Positions 33,673 through 43,545 are shown, counted from the first letter of the stretch. The stretch is 64,000 bases of DNA from Methylobacillus arboreus (GCF_020532725.1 NZ_JAJAVC010000003.1:977990-1041989); one strand, 5' to 3'. Made by a program: numbers and translations. The notes: generated by a model from the letters alone, not told the origin.

Positions 33673-34692
33673 CTAGTCTAGGGCAATCTCCACTCGCCGG
33701 CCTTCGGCGGCAGATTGCATTGCGGCCACAATCGCCTTGCTGTTGCCGCGCGCATCCTCCAGGCTGAGAAAAGGCGGCTTGTTGTTGAGCACGCTGTCGC
33801 TGAAATGCTCGATTTCCAGGATGAAATGGCTGCTTGCCGGCAGGCGTTCTTCCCAGAAACGGCCATCCTCGGTCCACCAGCTGATCACGGGCGCATCGCC
33901 AGCCTGTTGCCACACGGTGTGGCACTTGAGGCCGCCCTTGCTTCCCGTCACCTGGTATTCGGAACGGCGCGAACATTCAAAGCTGATGTCAAAATGGCCA
34001 TGTTTGCCGTCGCCAAAATCAAATACGCCGCTGGTGGCAATATCGGCGCCGCTTTCGGTGTATTTGGCAAGCGCTGTCACGCTGAGCGGTTCGTTATCAA
34101 AGCAACTGCGCAATGAATGGATGGCATAAGGCCCAATATCCCACATGGCGCCGCCGCCGTTGTCCACATCTTTTTCTAGGCGGTAGAGCCGTGCGGGTTT
34201 CATGATGAAGGAATAGCTGGCACGCACGAACTTCACGTCGCCGATCACGCCGGAGCGCAGCAGCTCCTGCACGCGGGCATATTGCGGGTGGAATACGTAC
34301 ATGAAGCCTTCCATCACGGTCACGCCTCGTTGGCTGGCAGCTTCAGCAATCGCATCAACATCCGCGACCGTGAGCGCCAAGGGCTTCTCGATCAATACAT
34401 GCTTGCCCTTCGCAATCGCCTTTAATGCCCATTCCGTATGTTCATGGTTGGACATGGGCAGGTAGACTGCCTCGACGCGCTCATCATCGAGCAAAGCTTC
34501 GGCATCGTCATAGCAGTTGACGCCCGTGACATGCGGCGCGTGCTTTTTCAGGGTGGCAGCCGCAGCCCCTGCACGGCGGCTGCCAATCGCCACCAGCTCC
34601 GCATTGGATGCCTCGACAATCGCCGGCAACAGGCGCTCATTGACCCTGGCGGCACCTAATATACCCCAGCGTAGCTTTCGTTCCTGACTCAT
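33673..34692 (-). CDS. Gfo/Idh/MocA family oxidoreductase
   Basis: 339 aa from the ATG at 34692; AGGAG is 8 bases upstream of it and only 2 from the alternative at 34698. The Rossmann NAD(P) motif GILGAARVNERLL is near the N-terminus, followed by the family EKP motif (HVLIEKPLAL) and the C-terminal alpha/beta domain. These enzymes oxidise or reduce sugars, inositols or similar compounds; the substrate is not evident from its neighbours. Confidence 0.86.
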   Translation of the reverse strand: MSQERKLRWGILGAARVNERLLPAIVEASNAELVAIGSRRAGAAAATLKKHAPHVTGVNCYDDAEALLDDERVEAVYLPMSNHEHTEWALKAIAKGKHVLIEKPLALTVADVDAIAEAASQRGVTVMEGFMYVFHPQYARVQELLRSGVIGDVKFVRASYSFIMKPARLYRLEKDVDNGGGAMWDIGPYAIHSLRSCFDNEPLSVTALAKYTESGADIATSGVFDFGDGKHGHFDISFECSRRSEYQVTGSKGGLKCHTVWQQAGDAPVISWWTEDGRFWEERLPASSHFILEIEHFSDSVLNNKPPFLSLEDARGNSKAIVAAMQSAAEGRRVEIALD

Positions 34693-34734
34693 GTGCATCT
34701 CTCCTCTTGAATTGATTCGTCGCGATATTGACGA

Positions 34735-35988
34735 TTATGGCTGTGTGCCCGGAAAACCGGGGATCAGTTCGGTATCAACCGTTTGCGCAGCCAGCTTGGT
34801 GGCCACATGCTGCATCAGGCTGGGCGAGGCGTAACCGTCGGCAGGCAAGGCATGCGCGAGCTGGTAGCCACGGATGGCAGCCTGGGTTTTTGGCCCTGGC
34901 AGGCCATCGCTGCCGCCGGTATCAAAGCCCAGCTCTGTCAGCTGCTGTTGCAGGCGCTTGATGGCATCAATGCTCACCGGGTACTGCTCGGCTCCCGCGC
35001 CGCCGCTTAACGATGGCGCCCCGCGCAGGCGGCTTGCAAGGTGCGCCACCGTCAATGCGTAATTTGTGGAACGGTTCCATTGCATCACGACCTTGAAATT
35101 ATCAAATACCATGAACGCCGGCCCGCGCCAGCCTTGCGGCAAGATAACTGCCGCGTCGCGCTCTGCGGGCGGCAATGTTGCCTGGCCAAGTGCCTGCACG
35201 CCCAGTGCCTGCCATTGCCCTACGCTGCGTTTCTGGTTGATGGCAGCCTCCTGCCAGGCAAAACCCTCAGGCAGGGAAACCTCGACCGCGATAGGCTCGT
35301 CGCGTTTCCAGCCTATCGATTGCAAATAATGCCCTGCGGAATACAGGGCATCGGGAATGGACTGCCAGACATTGATTTTGCCATCGCCGTCGCCGTCCTC
35401 GGCATACGCCAGGAAGGTGGAGGGCATGAACTGCATGTGCCCCACTGCCCCGGCCCAGGAGCCTACCATGTTCCTGGCTTCCACATGGCCTGCATCGAGG
35501 ATGCGCAGCGCATCCAGCAACTGGCTGCGGAAGAAAGCGTGGCGACGTCCCTCATAGGCCAGCGTTGCCAATGCCTGCGGCGTGGAAAAGCCACCCAGGG
35601 TCTGGCCATAGTTGGTTTCCAGCCCCCAAAAGGCCAGCAACACTGGCGCAGGCACACCATACTTCTGCTCAACTGCCTGTAACAATGCGCCCTGCTCTTG
35701 CAACAATTGCTGGCCACGGCCAATCTGGCGCGGCGTGACGCGCTTTGTAAGGTAGGTCATGAAGGTCTGCACGAATTCAGGCTGGGCCTGGTCAAGTTCG
35801 ACCACACGGTCAATCGGCTTGGCATCTGCCAAAGCAGCCTGCAAACTGGTTGCGGAGATGCCCTGCGCCTGCGCATCGCGGCTGAAATCCTGCAACCACT
35901 CATCAAAACTCTGCTCTGCAGCATGGGAGACTGGAGCAAACAGCATCACCATCAATAAGCATGCGGTTGAACGGCGCAATTTGAACAA
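34735..35988 (-). CDS. Lytic murein transglycosylase (MltB-like) with peptidoglycan-binding domain
   Basis: 417 aa from a TTG at 35988, favoured because GGAGGAAG lies just before it; the open frame begins at 36063 without a ribosome site. A signal peptide (CLLMVMLFAPVSHA) leads to the catalytic domain, with the glutamate in FWGLETNYGQ and AGAVGHMQFMPSTF. A C-terminal PG_binding_1 domain holds LQQQLTELGFDTGGSDGLPG. It cleaves peptidoglycan glycosidic bonds in the periplasm. The signal lacks a lipobox cysteine, so it is probably soluble. Confidence 0.88.
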   Translation of the reverse strand: MFKLRRSTACLLMVMLFAPVSHAAEQSFDEWLQDFSRDAQAQGISATSLQAALADAKPIDRVVELDQAQPEFVQTFMTYLTKRVTPRQIGRGQQLLQEQGALLQAVEQKYGVPAPVLLAFWGLETNYGQTLGGFSTPQALATLAYEGRRHAFFRSQLLDALRILDAGHVEARNMVGSWAGAVGHMQFMPSTFLAYAEDGDGDGKINVWQSIPDALYSAGHYLQSIGWKRDEPIAVEVSLPEGFAWQEAAINQKRSVGQWQALGVQALGQATLPPAERDAAVILPQGWRGPAFMVFDNFKVVMQWNRSTNYALTVAHLASRLRGAPSLSGGAGAEQYPVSIDAIKRLQQQLTELGFDTGGSDGLPGPKTQAAIRGYQLAHALPADGYASPSLMQHVATKLAAQTVDTELIPGFPGTQP

Positions 35989-36015
35989 GACTTCCTCCAA
36001 ACAGTTAATTTTGTC

Positions 36016-36084
36016 ATGCCGGACTTGATCCGGCATCTGATGCCAATTCCCCACTCGCCACAAGATTCCGGCTCAAGACCGGAA
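36016..36084. repeat. REP-like inverted repeats upstream of the transglycosylase
   Basis: ATGCCGGA-CTTGA-TCCGGCAT (36016-36036) is an 8-bp stem, and TTCCGG-CTCAAGA-CCGGAA (36066-36084) a 6-bp stem with a related loop in inverted order. GGATCAAGTC recurs at about 36119 near the hrpA stop. Similar CCGGA-CTTGA-TCCGG repeats are widespread between proteobacterial genes. Confidence 0.55.
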
Positions 36085-36110
36085 GGGCGAGACGAAACAC
36101 CACAACCCCA

Positions 36111-39100
36111 TCATGCCCGGATCAAGTCTTCCCAGGCTTTGTCCAGGCGCTTGACCGACACCGGGAATGGCGTTTTCAGCTCCTGCGCAAACAAGGATAC
36201 GCGTAACTCCTCGATCAACCAGCGATAGTCCAGCAAAGCTGGCGGAATCTCGTGGTTGGCCTTACGCAAGCCCTGCACGCGGGATTCCCAACGCTCCCAG
36301 ACCTGCTGCACCGCCTGCGCGCTGCGCGCATCCCGCTCTATGCTGCTTGGATATTTTTCCAGACGCAAACGCATGGCCTTGATATAGCGCGGCAGGTGCT
36401 GTAGTGTTTCCCAGGGCGTTGCACTGAAGAAACGCTTAGGCAGCAGGCGTGCCAACTGGCCTTCAACTTCCTTCTTTATTCTGGACAGGTTGGCCGGCAG
36501 CGCGTTCAACTTTTGTATGAGCTGGGTATATTCCGTGGCAATTGCCGCCGCCAGGCGCCCGGCGCCTTCCACAACCGCCGGCAAGCGGGTACGTGCGCGC
36601 GTTTTCAGCGCCATGAAGTCCTGGTTGCTGCGCGGCAGGTTGTCATCGCCAATAAAGGCACGGTCGCCGATTGCAACCAGCATATCCTCGCGCAGTTCGT
36701 CCGGACTCATGATATTGCGCAGTTGCAAGGCATATTGATTGAAACCAGGCAGGCCTTTTTCCAGCTGCTTCATCTGCTCCTTGAGCTCGAAGCGCATCAG
36801 ACGGCGCACACCTGCACGATGCGCCAACGTGGCTGCAAGTTCAGTATCAAACAACTTGATCGCGACGCTGTCTGTGTTGTCCTCCAACGCCGGATAACCG
36901 GTCAATTGCCGGCCATCACGGCTGAAGCTCAATGTGGGTGGCAAATCACCAAAATCCCATTGCTTGAGGCCGGATTTTTCAATGCTGGGCGAACTGCTGC
37001 GGAACGTCAGCTGTGCCGCTTGGCCGAGTTGCGCCTTGAGCGCATGCCAATCTCGGCCGCTGCCTAGCTCGCGGTTTTTCTCATCCACCACCCTGAAGTT
37101 CATATGCAGGTGCGCATCCAGCGCATTGGCTTCCCACTCACTCGCATTCAGCTTCAGGCCGGTTCGCTGCTGGATATAGCTTGCCAGTACAGGCAATAAT
37201 GCCCCTTCCGGCCTGGCCGACGTTTCAAGGAAGCCAGTCACGAAATCCGGCACCGGCACGCATACGCGCCGCAGGGTCTTGGGCAACGCCTTGATCAACG
37301 CCGTGACCTTCTCGCGGATCATGCCTGGCACCAGCCACTCGGCCTCAACCGGGTTCAGTTGGTTGAGCAAGCCCAGCGGCACCGTGGCAGTGACACCATC
37401 CAGCGGATGACCCGGCTCGAAGCGGTACTTAAGCGGCAGCTTGACACCATCGAGGACCAAGTGCTCTGGGAACTGCACCTCTGTGACCCCGGCCGCCCCA
37501 TGTCGCATCAGGTGTTCGCGTGTCAGGTACAGCAGCTTGGGATTGTCTTTTTCCGTCTCCTCGCGCCATTTCTCGAAACCCGCTCCATTGATGATGTTTT
37601 GCGGAATAATCGCATCATAGAAAGCAAACAGGGTATGTTCGTCCACCAGCACATCCTGGCGCCGCGCCTTGTGCTCCAGTTCCTCGATCTCGGCGATCAG
37701 GCGGCGGTTGGCGCTGAAGAATGGTGCGCGCGTATCGAACTCCATATTGGCCAGCGCTTCGCGGATGAAGATTTCGCGCGATTCCTGCGGATTGATCGGG
37801 CCATAATGCACGCGGCGGCGCGGCACGACGGTGAGGCCATAGAGGCTCATGCGTTCCCAGGCCACCACCTGCGCAGCCTTGCGGTCCCAGCGCGGGTCAC
37901 TGTAATGGCTTTGCGTCAGGCCGCGCGCAAGCGGCTCTATCCAGTCGGGCTCTATACGCGCCACACAGCGCGCATAAAGCTTGGTGGTTTCCATCAGTTC
38001 GGCAGCCATCACCCACTTTGGGCGCGCTTTTTTCAGGGTTGAACCCGGCGCGACATGGAAGCGTATGCCACGCGCGCCCAGGTAGTTGTCCGCCTCGCCG
38101 TCCTTGAAGCCGATATTGCCCAGCAGGCCTGCGAGCAATGCTCGGTGCACTTGCTCATAGGATGCCGCTTCGTCATTGAGTTTGAGTTCCAGCTCCGCGG
38201 CAATTTCCCTGAGCTGCTGGTATAGCTCACGCCATTCCTTGAGCCGCATGAACGAGAGGAAATTGCTATGACATTTGTTGAGCAAATCCTTGTTGGACTT
38301 CTTGGCCTTGAGCGCCTCCTCATACCACTCCCACAGCTTGATAAAGCCCATGAAGTCGGAATGCTCGACCTTGAACTTGGCATGCGCCTGGTCGGCTGCC
38401 TCGCGCTTGTCCATCGGCCGCTCGCGCGGATCCTGGATTGCCAGGGCGCTGGCGATGATGAGGATTTCGCGCACGCAGCTCTGCTTCTTCGCTTCCAGAA
38501 TCATGCGCGAAACACGCGGGTCTAGCGGCAGGCGCGCCAACTGTCGGCCGGTCTCAGTAATGTTGTGCTCAGCATCTACTGCGCCCAGCTCCTGCAATAG
38601 CTGGTAACCATCCGCAATGTAGCGCGAGCTGGGCGCCTCGATGAAGGGAAACTCCTGTACATTGCCCAGCTTGAGCGCCGCCATGCGCAGAATGACGGCA
38701 GCCAGGGAAGAGCGCAGGATCTCCGGATCAGTAAACTCGGGACGATTGTTGAAATCTGCTTCATCGTAAAGCCGGATGCAAATCCCGCTGGAAACACGGC
38801 CACATCGGCCTGCACGCTGGCGTGCCGCCGCCTGGGAGATTTTTTCCACCTGCAACTGCTCGACCTTGGCACGCGCGCTGTAGCGGTTGACCCGCGCCAG
38901 GCCAGTATCAATCACATACTTGATGCCAGGCACGGTCAGCGATGTTTCCGCCACATTGGTTGCCAACACCACACGCCGCCCGCCACCGGAACGGAACACC
39001 CGCTGCTGGTCTTCAATCGACAGGCGGGCAAACAAGGGCAATATCTCGACATGGCGCAGGTGCTTGTTCAGGTAATCCGCCGTCTCACGAATTTCGCGCT

Positions 39101-40232
39101 CACCAGGCAGGAACACCAGGATATCGCCGCCGCCAAGCCGGGACAGCTGTTCCACCGAGTCGAGAATCGCTTCCTCCATGGCCTCCTCAGCATCATCCTC
39201 TTCCAGCCACTTGGCCTCCGCGCGCGGCTTGCGCTGCACCCCCATCACGTCCTGGCCCAGCAACTCCATATCGTCGTCATCCAGCCATTTGCGGATGGAA
39301 GGGTCAACATTGCCTGCCTTGCGCTTGAACTCCTCGGCAGGCCTGGTTTCAGCTTCACTCACCGGCACTTCAACTATAGATACAGCGACCGGAGCAGGTG
39401 CCGGCGCAATCACCATACGGCGGCTGCCCAATGGCCGATAACGGATTTCCACCGGATAAGTCCGCCCAGAGACTTCGATCACCGGCGCGCCATTGAAATG
39501 TTTTGAGAATCGCTCGGCATCAATCGTCGCCGAAGTCACGATCACTTTCAGGTCAGGACGGCGTGGCAGTAATTGTTTGAGATAGCCGAGCAGGAAATCA
39601 ATATTCAGGCTGCGCTCGTGCGCCTCGTCGATGATGATGGTGTCGTAGGCATTGAGGTAGCGGTCACCCTGCGTTTCAGCAAGCAGGATGCCGTCCGTCA
39701 TCAACTTGATATAGGTGGTTTCCGACAACCTGTCGTTGAAGCGCACCTTGTAACCCACCGTCTCGCCCAGCGGAGACTTCAATTCCTGCGCAATACGCGA
39801 CGCCACAGAACGTGCGGCAATGCGCCGCGGCTGCGTGTGACCGATCAAGCCGCTGACGCCCCGCCCCAGCTCAAGACATATCTTGGGTAACTGCGTGGTT
39901 TTCCCAGACCCCGTCTCGCCACTGACGATCACCACCTGGTTTTTGCGTATGGCCTCGGCGATTTCATCCTTACGGGTACTGACCGGCAATTCCTGCGGAT
40001 ACTCCGGCCTGGGCAATTGCTCCCGCCTGAGCTTGAGTCGGTTAACGGAAGCCTGGATTTTCGCTGCAAGTTCTGCCAGCAATTTATCCACTGGCTTCCC
40101 TTGTTCCAGCATCGCCCCGGCCTGCTGCACGCGGCGCTTGAAGTTAAACCGGTCAAGCAATAAACAATCGGGGAGCTTCGCCTGCAAATGCTTGAGCATC
40201 TGGCGCTCGGTGATGGGGCTGGGTGTCGTCAT
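36111..40232 (-). CDS. hrpA: ATP-dependent RNA helicase HrpA
   Basis: 1373 aa DEAH-box helicase. Walker A GETGSGKTTQ, the DEAH motif in IIIDEAHERS, SAT in VIVTSATID and QRAGRCGR are all present in the first 500 residues. OB-fold and HrpA-specific DUF3418 regions follow to the C-terminus. It is about 70 residues longer than the E. coli protein, mostly from a charged insert with IRKWLDDDDMEL and KWLEEDDAEEAMEEA. HrpA resolves stalled ribosomes and processes mRNAs. It is a single-gene unit, with a 5' region of 310 bases before the next gene. Confidence 0.94.
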   Translation of the reverse strand: MTTPSPITERQMLKHLQAKLPDCLLLDRFNFKRRVQQAGAMLEQGKPVDKLLAELAAKIQASVNRLKLRREQLPRPEYPQELPVSTRKDEIAEAIRKNQVVIVSGETGSGKTTQLPKICLELGRGVSGLIGHTQPRRIAARSVASRIAQELKSPLGETVGYKVRFNDRLSETTYIKLMTDGILLAETQGDRYLNAYDTIIIDEAHERSLNIDFLLGYLKQLLPRRPDLKVIVTSATIDAERFSKHFNGAPVIEVSGRTYPVEIRYRPLGSRRMVIAPAPAPVAVSIVEVPVSEAETRPAEEFKRKAGNVDPSIRKWLDDDDMELLGQDVMGVQRKPRAEAKWLEEDDAEEAMEEAILDSVEQLSRLGGGDILVFLPGEREIRETADYLNKHLRHVEILPLFARLSIEDQQRVFRSGGGRRVVLATNVAETSLTVPGIKYVIDTGLARVNRYSARAKVEQLQVEKISQAAARQRAGRCGRVSSGICIRLYDEADFNNRPEFTDPEILRSSLAAVILRMAALKLGNVQEFPFIEAPSSRYIADGYQLLQELGAVDAEHNITETGRQLARLPLDPRVSRMILEAKKQSCVREILIIASALAIQDPRERPMDKREAADQAHAKFKVEHSDFMGFIKLWEWYEEALKAKKSNKDLLNKCHSNFLSFMRLKEWRELYQQLREIAAELELKLNDEAASYEQVHRALLAGLLGNIGFKDGEADNYLGARGIRFHVAPGSTLKKARPKWVMAAELMETTKLYARCVARIEPDWIEPLARGLTQSHYSDPRWDRKAAQVVAWERMSLYGLTVVPRRRVHYGPINPQESREIFIREALANMEFDTRAPFFSANRRLIAEIEELEHKARRQDVLVDEHTLFAFYDAIIPQNIINGAGFEKWREETEKDNPKLLYLTREHLMRHGAAGVTEVQFPEHLVLDGVKLPLKYRFEPGHPLDGVTATVPLGLLNQLNPVEAEWLVPGMIREKVTALIKALPKTLRRVCVPVPDFVTGFLETSARPEGALLPVLASYIQQRTGLKLNASEWEANALDAHLHMNFRVVDEKNRELGSGRDWHALKAQLGQAAQLTFRSSSPSIEKSGLKQWDFGDLPPTLSFSRDGRQLTGYPALEDNTDSVAIKLFDTELAATLAHRAGVRRLMRFELKEQMKQLEKGLPGFNQYALQLRNIMSPDELREDMLVAIGDRAFIGDDNLPRSNQDFMALKTRARTRLPAVVEGAGRLAAAIATEYTQLIQKLNALPANLSRIKKEVEGQLARLLPKRFFSATPWETLQHLPRYIKAMRLRLEKYPSSIERDARSAQAVQQVWERWESRVQGLRKANHEIPPALLDYRWLIEELRVSLFAQELKTPFPVSVKRLDKAWEDLIRA

Positions 40233-40542
40233 AGATAGGTGAGAATTTTAGCATGGCTAATGCTTATTTCTGTGCCTGGAATCCAAGCCCCAGCCTTCTG
40301 AAATAAATCCCCAAGCCGAATTGACTATAACAAGCATGATCGCAAACTGATTGGAAATTTTTCGTGGAATGATGGTGTTTATAACCTGACAGGCCCATTC
40401 TTAATAACATGAAGTAGGCATGTGTTCTTCAACGACATATGCCAAAAGCAGTTTTAATCTCCTCGAGGATACGAAGGCAAAGTTTACTTGAGTAGCGCAT
40501 TCCACATACGCCGGCCCGGGGCTTTGATTGATGGCAATCGAA
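40233..40542. other. Gene-free stretch between hrpA and the DUF5610 gene
   Basis: 310 bases, presumably carrying the hrpA promoter and the 3' end of the DUF5610 transcript. Short frames exist on both strands but none shows a ribosome site or family resemblance. No strong hairpin or repeat was found. Confidence 0.5.
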
Positions 40543-41136
40543 TCAGTCTTGATTCTCAGCGTCGCCTCGAATGGCAGAAAGCTTGGCTTGCAGAAAATCA
40601 TCGTATCCCTTCTGCACCCGTTCATATGTCTTGGCAATACCCGATGCAATCGGGCTATTCTCTCCCAGCACGTTCAGACCAGTGAGAATGTCCTTGGCCT
40701 CGGCATAGCCTTTTTCAAAGCCACCACGAATAAGTGCCACAAAGTCTTTAGCCACGGTCTCGGGATCTTTACTGGGATAGCGTGCAGCATAGGCCTCGAA
40801 AAAGCCGGTTGATAAAGAAAGGATGCGCGACGCTGTGGCTTCAGGGCTATTATCCTGCCCCATCGCATTCTCAATGGCATTTGGTCCAAGCTCCGGTACC
40901 AGTACAGTATTCAACTGCTCCACGGCTGAACGGTACAGCAAGGCCAAGCCGTCATTACCCGACTTGATGGACACTTGCAATGAAGCCTGAAGAATCTGCC
41001 CATTGAGTACGGCTTTCTGCTGATCGGGACGAAGCTCGGCCTGTTTCTTTGCCTCATTCAAAGCCTCGCTGGCTGGAGCAGCCGTAGCAGTTGTGGTTGT
41101 TACCGCCGTCAAACCATTATTGGTTGCTACCATCAC
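40543..41136 (-). CDS. DUF5610 domain-containing protein
   Basis: 197 aa. An alanine/threonine-rich N-terminal stretch is followed by the DUF5610 core, with ALLYRSAVEQLN, SPEATASRILSLSTGFFEAY and GGFEKGYAEAKDILTGL. The domain occurs in proteobacterial proteins of unknown function, without signal peptide or membrane helix. It is a lone gene. Nothing nearby suggests a partner. Confidence 0.8.
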   Translation of the reverse strand: MMVATNNGLTAVTTTTATAAPASEALNEAKKQAELRPDQQKAVLNGQILQASLQVSIKSGNDGLALLYRSAVEQLNTVLVPELGPNAIENAMGQDNSPEATASRILSLSTGFFEAYAARYPSKDPETVAKDFVALIRGGFEKGYAEAKDILTGLNVLGENSPIASGIAKTYERVQKGYDDFLQAKLSAIRGDAENQD

Positions 41137-41259
41137 ACTCCCCTTTCACCACAATACGTTGATATGAAATATATCGGCAATGAGATGAGGATATTAAGGT
41201 TTTAGCAAATCATTCATCCATTTTCAGCCCAAGGCAAGATGAGATGATGTTGACAGCTA

Positions 41260-41610
41260 TCAACCGGCATCGGTGTTTTCATGGCGCTTGATATAGCCCT
41301 CGCCCCAATCCCGCAACGCATGAAGCACTGGGGCCAAGCTCCTGCCTTGCTCGGTGAGGCTGTACTCCACCCGGGGCGGCACCTCGGCATAAACCTGCCG
41401 GTGCACCAGCCCATACGTTTCCAGCTCGCGCAGCTGGTTGGTCAACATACGCTGGGTAATGCTCGGCAACATACGTTTCAAGGCATTGAAGCGCTGGGTG
41501 CCGTCCAGCAGGTGGTAGAGCAGCAGGCCTTTCCATTTGCCGCCGATCAGTTCAAGCGTGGCTTCCACCGGGCAGCCTGCCACGCAGTCGAAAGATTGAT
41601 GTTTCGCCAT
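41260..41610 (-). CDS. HxlR family transcriptional regulator
   Basis: 116 aa MarR-like winged helix. The redox-type cysteine appears in [21 protein letters not shown], and [19 protein letters not shown] is the recognition helix. It is divergent from a zinc-type alcohol dehydrogenase/quinone oxidoreductase gene, a common pairing in which HxlR proteins sense quinones or aldehydes through cysteine. A palindromic site lies between the two genes. Confidence 0.9.
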   Translation of the reverse strand: MAKHQSFDCVAGCPVEATLELIGGKWKGLLLYHLLDGTQRFNALKRMLPSITQRMLTNQLRELETYGLVHRQVYAEVPPRVEYSLTEQGRSLAPVLHALRDWGEGYIKRHENTDAG

Positions 41611-41661
41611 GATGTATTATTCCATTAGTATCATTTTGTGCACTATATACAAAAATTGTGC

Positions 41662-41680
41662 GTACTTGTTATAACAGTAC
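41662..41680. promoter_or_regulatory. Putative HxlR-type operator
   Basis: GTACTTGTTATAACAGTAC holds a perfect TGTTATAACA core flanked by GTAC on both sides. It lies 52 bases upstream of the HxlR start and 49 upstream of the dehydrogenase start. GTAC-flanked operators are known for HxlR-family regulators, so this is the likely binding site. Confidence 0.6.
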
Positions 41681-41728
41681 ATAGGGTTAGAATATCCCGC
41701 ATCATTTCGCATATTGAAGGATGTCACC

Positions 41729-42748
41729 ATGAAAGCTGTCGCCTTGACCCGATACCTGCCCATCAGCGATCCGGCCTCGTTACTGGATGTGGACTTGCCT
41801 ACACCCGAACCCGGCCCGCGCGACCTGCTGGTCAAGATTGAGGCCGTTGCCGTGAACCCGGTGGATACCAAAGTACGTGCGCCCAAGGACAAGGTGGAAA
41901 ACACGCCGCGTGTATTGGGCTGGGATGCAGTCGGCACGGTAGTGGAAACCGGTAGCGAAGCCAGCCTGTTCAAGGTGGGGGATGCGGTTTATTACGCGGG
42001 CGACATCACACGCCAGGGCAGCAACAGCGAATACCAGGTAGTGGATGAGCGTATCGTGGGCCGCAAGCCAGCCACGCTCAGCGCGGCAGAGGCTGCGGCC
42101 TTGCCCCTGACGGCAATCACGGCCTGGGAATCATTGTTCGACCGGCTAAAGGTGGAAACTCCACCCAATATCAAAACACCCAAAACCATCCTTATCATTG
42201 GCGGCGCAGGTGGCGTGGGGTCGATCGCAATCCAGTTGGCTGCAAAGGTGGCCGGTTTACATGTCATTGCTTCCGCTTCGCGTCCCGAATCCGCCGCATG
42301 GTGCCGGGAGCTGGGCGCCCATAATATTGTGGATCATCGCGGCGACCTGATTACCCAGGTACAGAGATTAGGCTACAAGTTCGTGGACTATGTGCTGATC
42401 CTCAACAACACCGACCAGCACCTGCCAGCAGCGGTAGAGCTAGTGGCGCCGCAAGGCGCGATCTGCAGCATCGTGGAAAATGCGAACCTGCTCGATATCG
42501 CCCCGCTCAAGAATAAAAGCGCGCGCTTCTGCTGGGAAATGATGTTCACGCGCGCCATGTACCAGACCGGCGACATGATAGAGCAGCACTACTTGCTCAA
42601 CGAGGTGGCGCGATTGGTCGACCAGGGTATCCTGCGCACAACCTTGACCGAGACCTTGTCTCCTATCAATGCCGCCAACCTCAGGCAGGCCCATGCCGTG
42701 CTGGAATCAGGCAATACCATCGGCAAGATGGTGCTGGAAGGCTTTTAG
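41729..42748 (+). CDS. Zinc-type alcohol dehydrogenase / quinone oxidoreductase family protein
   Basis: 339 aa from the ATG at 41729, with AAGGA upstream; an in-frame TTG at 41714 is less likely. A GroES-like N-terminal domain (LVKIEAVAVNPVDTKVR) and a Rossmann domain with ILIIGGAGGVGSIAIQLA identify the MDR superfamily. Zinc ligands of true alcohol dehydrogenases are not evident, so it is probably an NADPH quinone or enal reductase. Divergent HxlR gene suggests induction by electrophiles. Confidence 0.88.
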   Translation: MKAVALTRYLPISDPASLLDVDLPTPEPGPRDLLVKIEAVAVNPVDTKVRAPKDKVENTPRVLGWDAVGTVVETGSEASLFKVGDAVYYAGDITRQGSNSEYQVVDERIVGRKPATLSAAEAAALPLTAITAWESLFDRLKVETPPNIKTPKTILIIGGAGGVGSIAIQLAAKVAGLHVIASASRPESAAWCRELGAHNIVDHRGDLITQVQRLGYKFVDYVLILNNTDQHLPAAVELVAPQGAICSIVENANLLDIAPLKNKSARFCWEMMFTRAMYQTGDMIEQHYLLNEVARLVDQGILRTTLTETLSPINAANLRQAHAVLESGNTIGKMVLEGF

Positions 42749-42808
42749 CAAAACAATCACGGCAATATCCGGCACGAGCAATTCAAGGCTGCATGATAAG
42801 ATATCGGC

Positions 42809-43108
42809 ATGCAATTTGAACAGCTGAAACTGGTTGGCGGACTGAGCGGGGGGTTTCTGCTATTTGGATTTCTTTGCTGGTTATTGCTGCAGACCGCGAC
42901 AATGGACGACACGCCTGCGGATATGGATTTTATCGGCGAGCTTTGTACTGTTATCAGCACCCCCAGCGCCGATACCTTGATGCCATGCACTGCATGTGTG
43001 GCGCTTTCGCACCAGCTTGTATCCCAAAAACTCATGCTTGGGCCAGTGGCATTTGCCCTGCCCGGCATCAGCGCCTACGCTGACCACTTCATCACAGGAG
43101 AACAATAA
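42809..43108 (+). CDS. Small membrane-anchored protein of unknown function
   Basis: 99 aa. One membrane helix (about 8-30, GLSGGFLLFGFLCWLLLQ) is followed by a short soluble part with cysteines in ELCTV and MPCTACVAL plus a histidine in ALSHQ, possible metal ligands. The stop overlaps the ATG of the PCu(A)C chaperone gene by 1 base, so the two are co-translated and a copper-related periplasmic role is inferred. No known family was recognised; a loose likeness to DUF2946-type proteins is possible. Confidence 0.6.
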   Translation: MQFEQLKLVGGLSGGFLLFGFLCWLLLQTATMDDTPADMDFIGELCTVISTPSADTLMPCTACVALSHQLVSQKLMLGPVAFALPGISAYADHFITGEQ

Positions 43109-43545
43109 TGAAGAGCTGCTGGTTAAGCCTGTTATTGCTTTGCAGCTTGCAGGCACAGGCCGAAATTACGGTAGTTGAGCCATGGGTACGCACCACTGCG
43201 CCAGGGCAAAAGGTAGCGGCAGGCTATTTACGCATCGTTTCGGACAAGGATGTCGCCCTGGTGTCGGCGAACTCAAGCTTTGCCGACAAGGTCGAAGTGC
43301 ATGAGATGCTGATGGATAATGGCATCATGAAAATGCGGCCCATCACGCAGCTCATATTGAAAGCCAATCAACCGGTGGAACTGAAACCCAGTGGACTGCA
43401 CCTGATGCTGACCGGGATCAAGACTGCGGTCAAGGCAGGCGACACTATTCCGCTGACGCTGGTATTCGAGGATAAACAGGCGGTAAAAGAAGCAGTTTCC
43501 ATCGTTTTCAATGGACGCGATTTCAACAACCATCACAAGCATTAG
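43108..43545 (+). CDS. PCu(A)C-type periplasmic copper chaperone
   Basis: 145 aa. A signal peptide (CWLLSLLLLC-like hydrophobic run, cleavage after LQAQA) precedes the PCu(A)C cupredoxin-like domain. The copper motif is visible: VEVHEML, then GIMKM, and later GLHLML. It delivers Cu(I) to the CuA or CuB site of cytochrome oxidase. It is coupled to the small membrane protein gene before it and ends 37 bases before the yihY start. Confidence 0.9.
   Translation: MKSCWLSLLLLCSLQAQAEITVVEPWVRTTAPGQKVAAGYLRIVSDKDVALVSANSSFADKVEVHEMLMDNGIMKMRPITQLILKANQPVELKPSGLHLMLTGIKTAVKAGDTIPLTLVFEDKQAVKEAVSIVFNGRDFNNHHKH

Noticed and set aside
40401..40649. 82-codon minus-strand frame between hrpA and the DUF5610 gene
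   Set aside because: Overlaps the 3' end of the DUF5610 gene in another frame, with no ribosome site and no recognisable domain.
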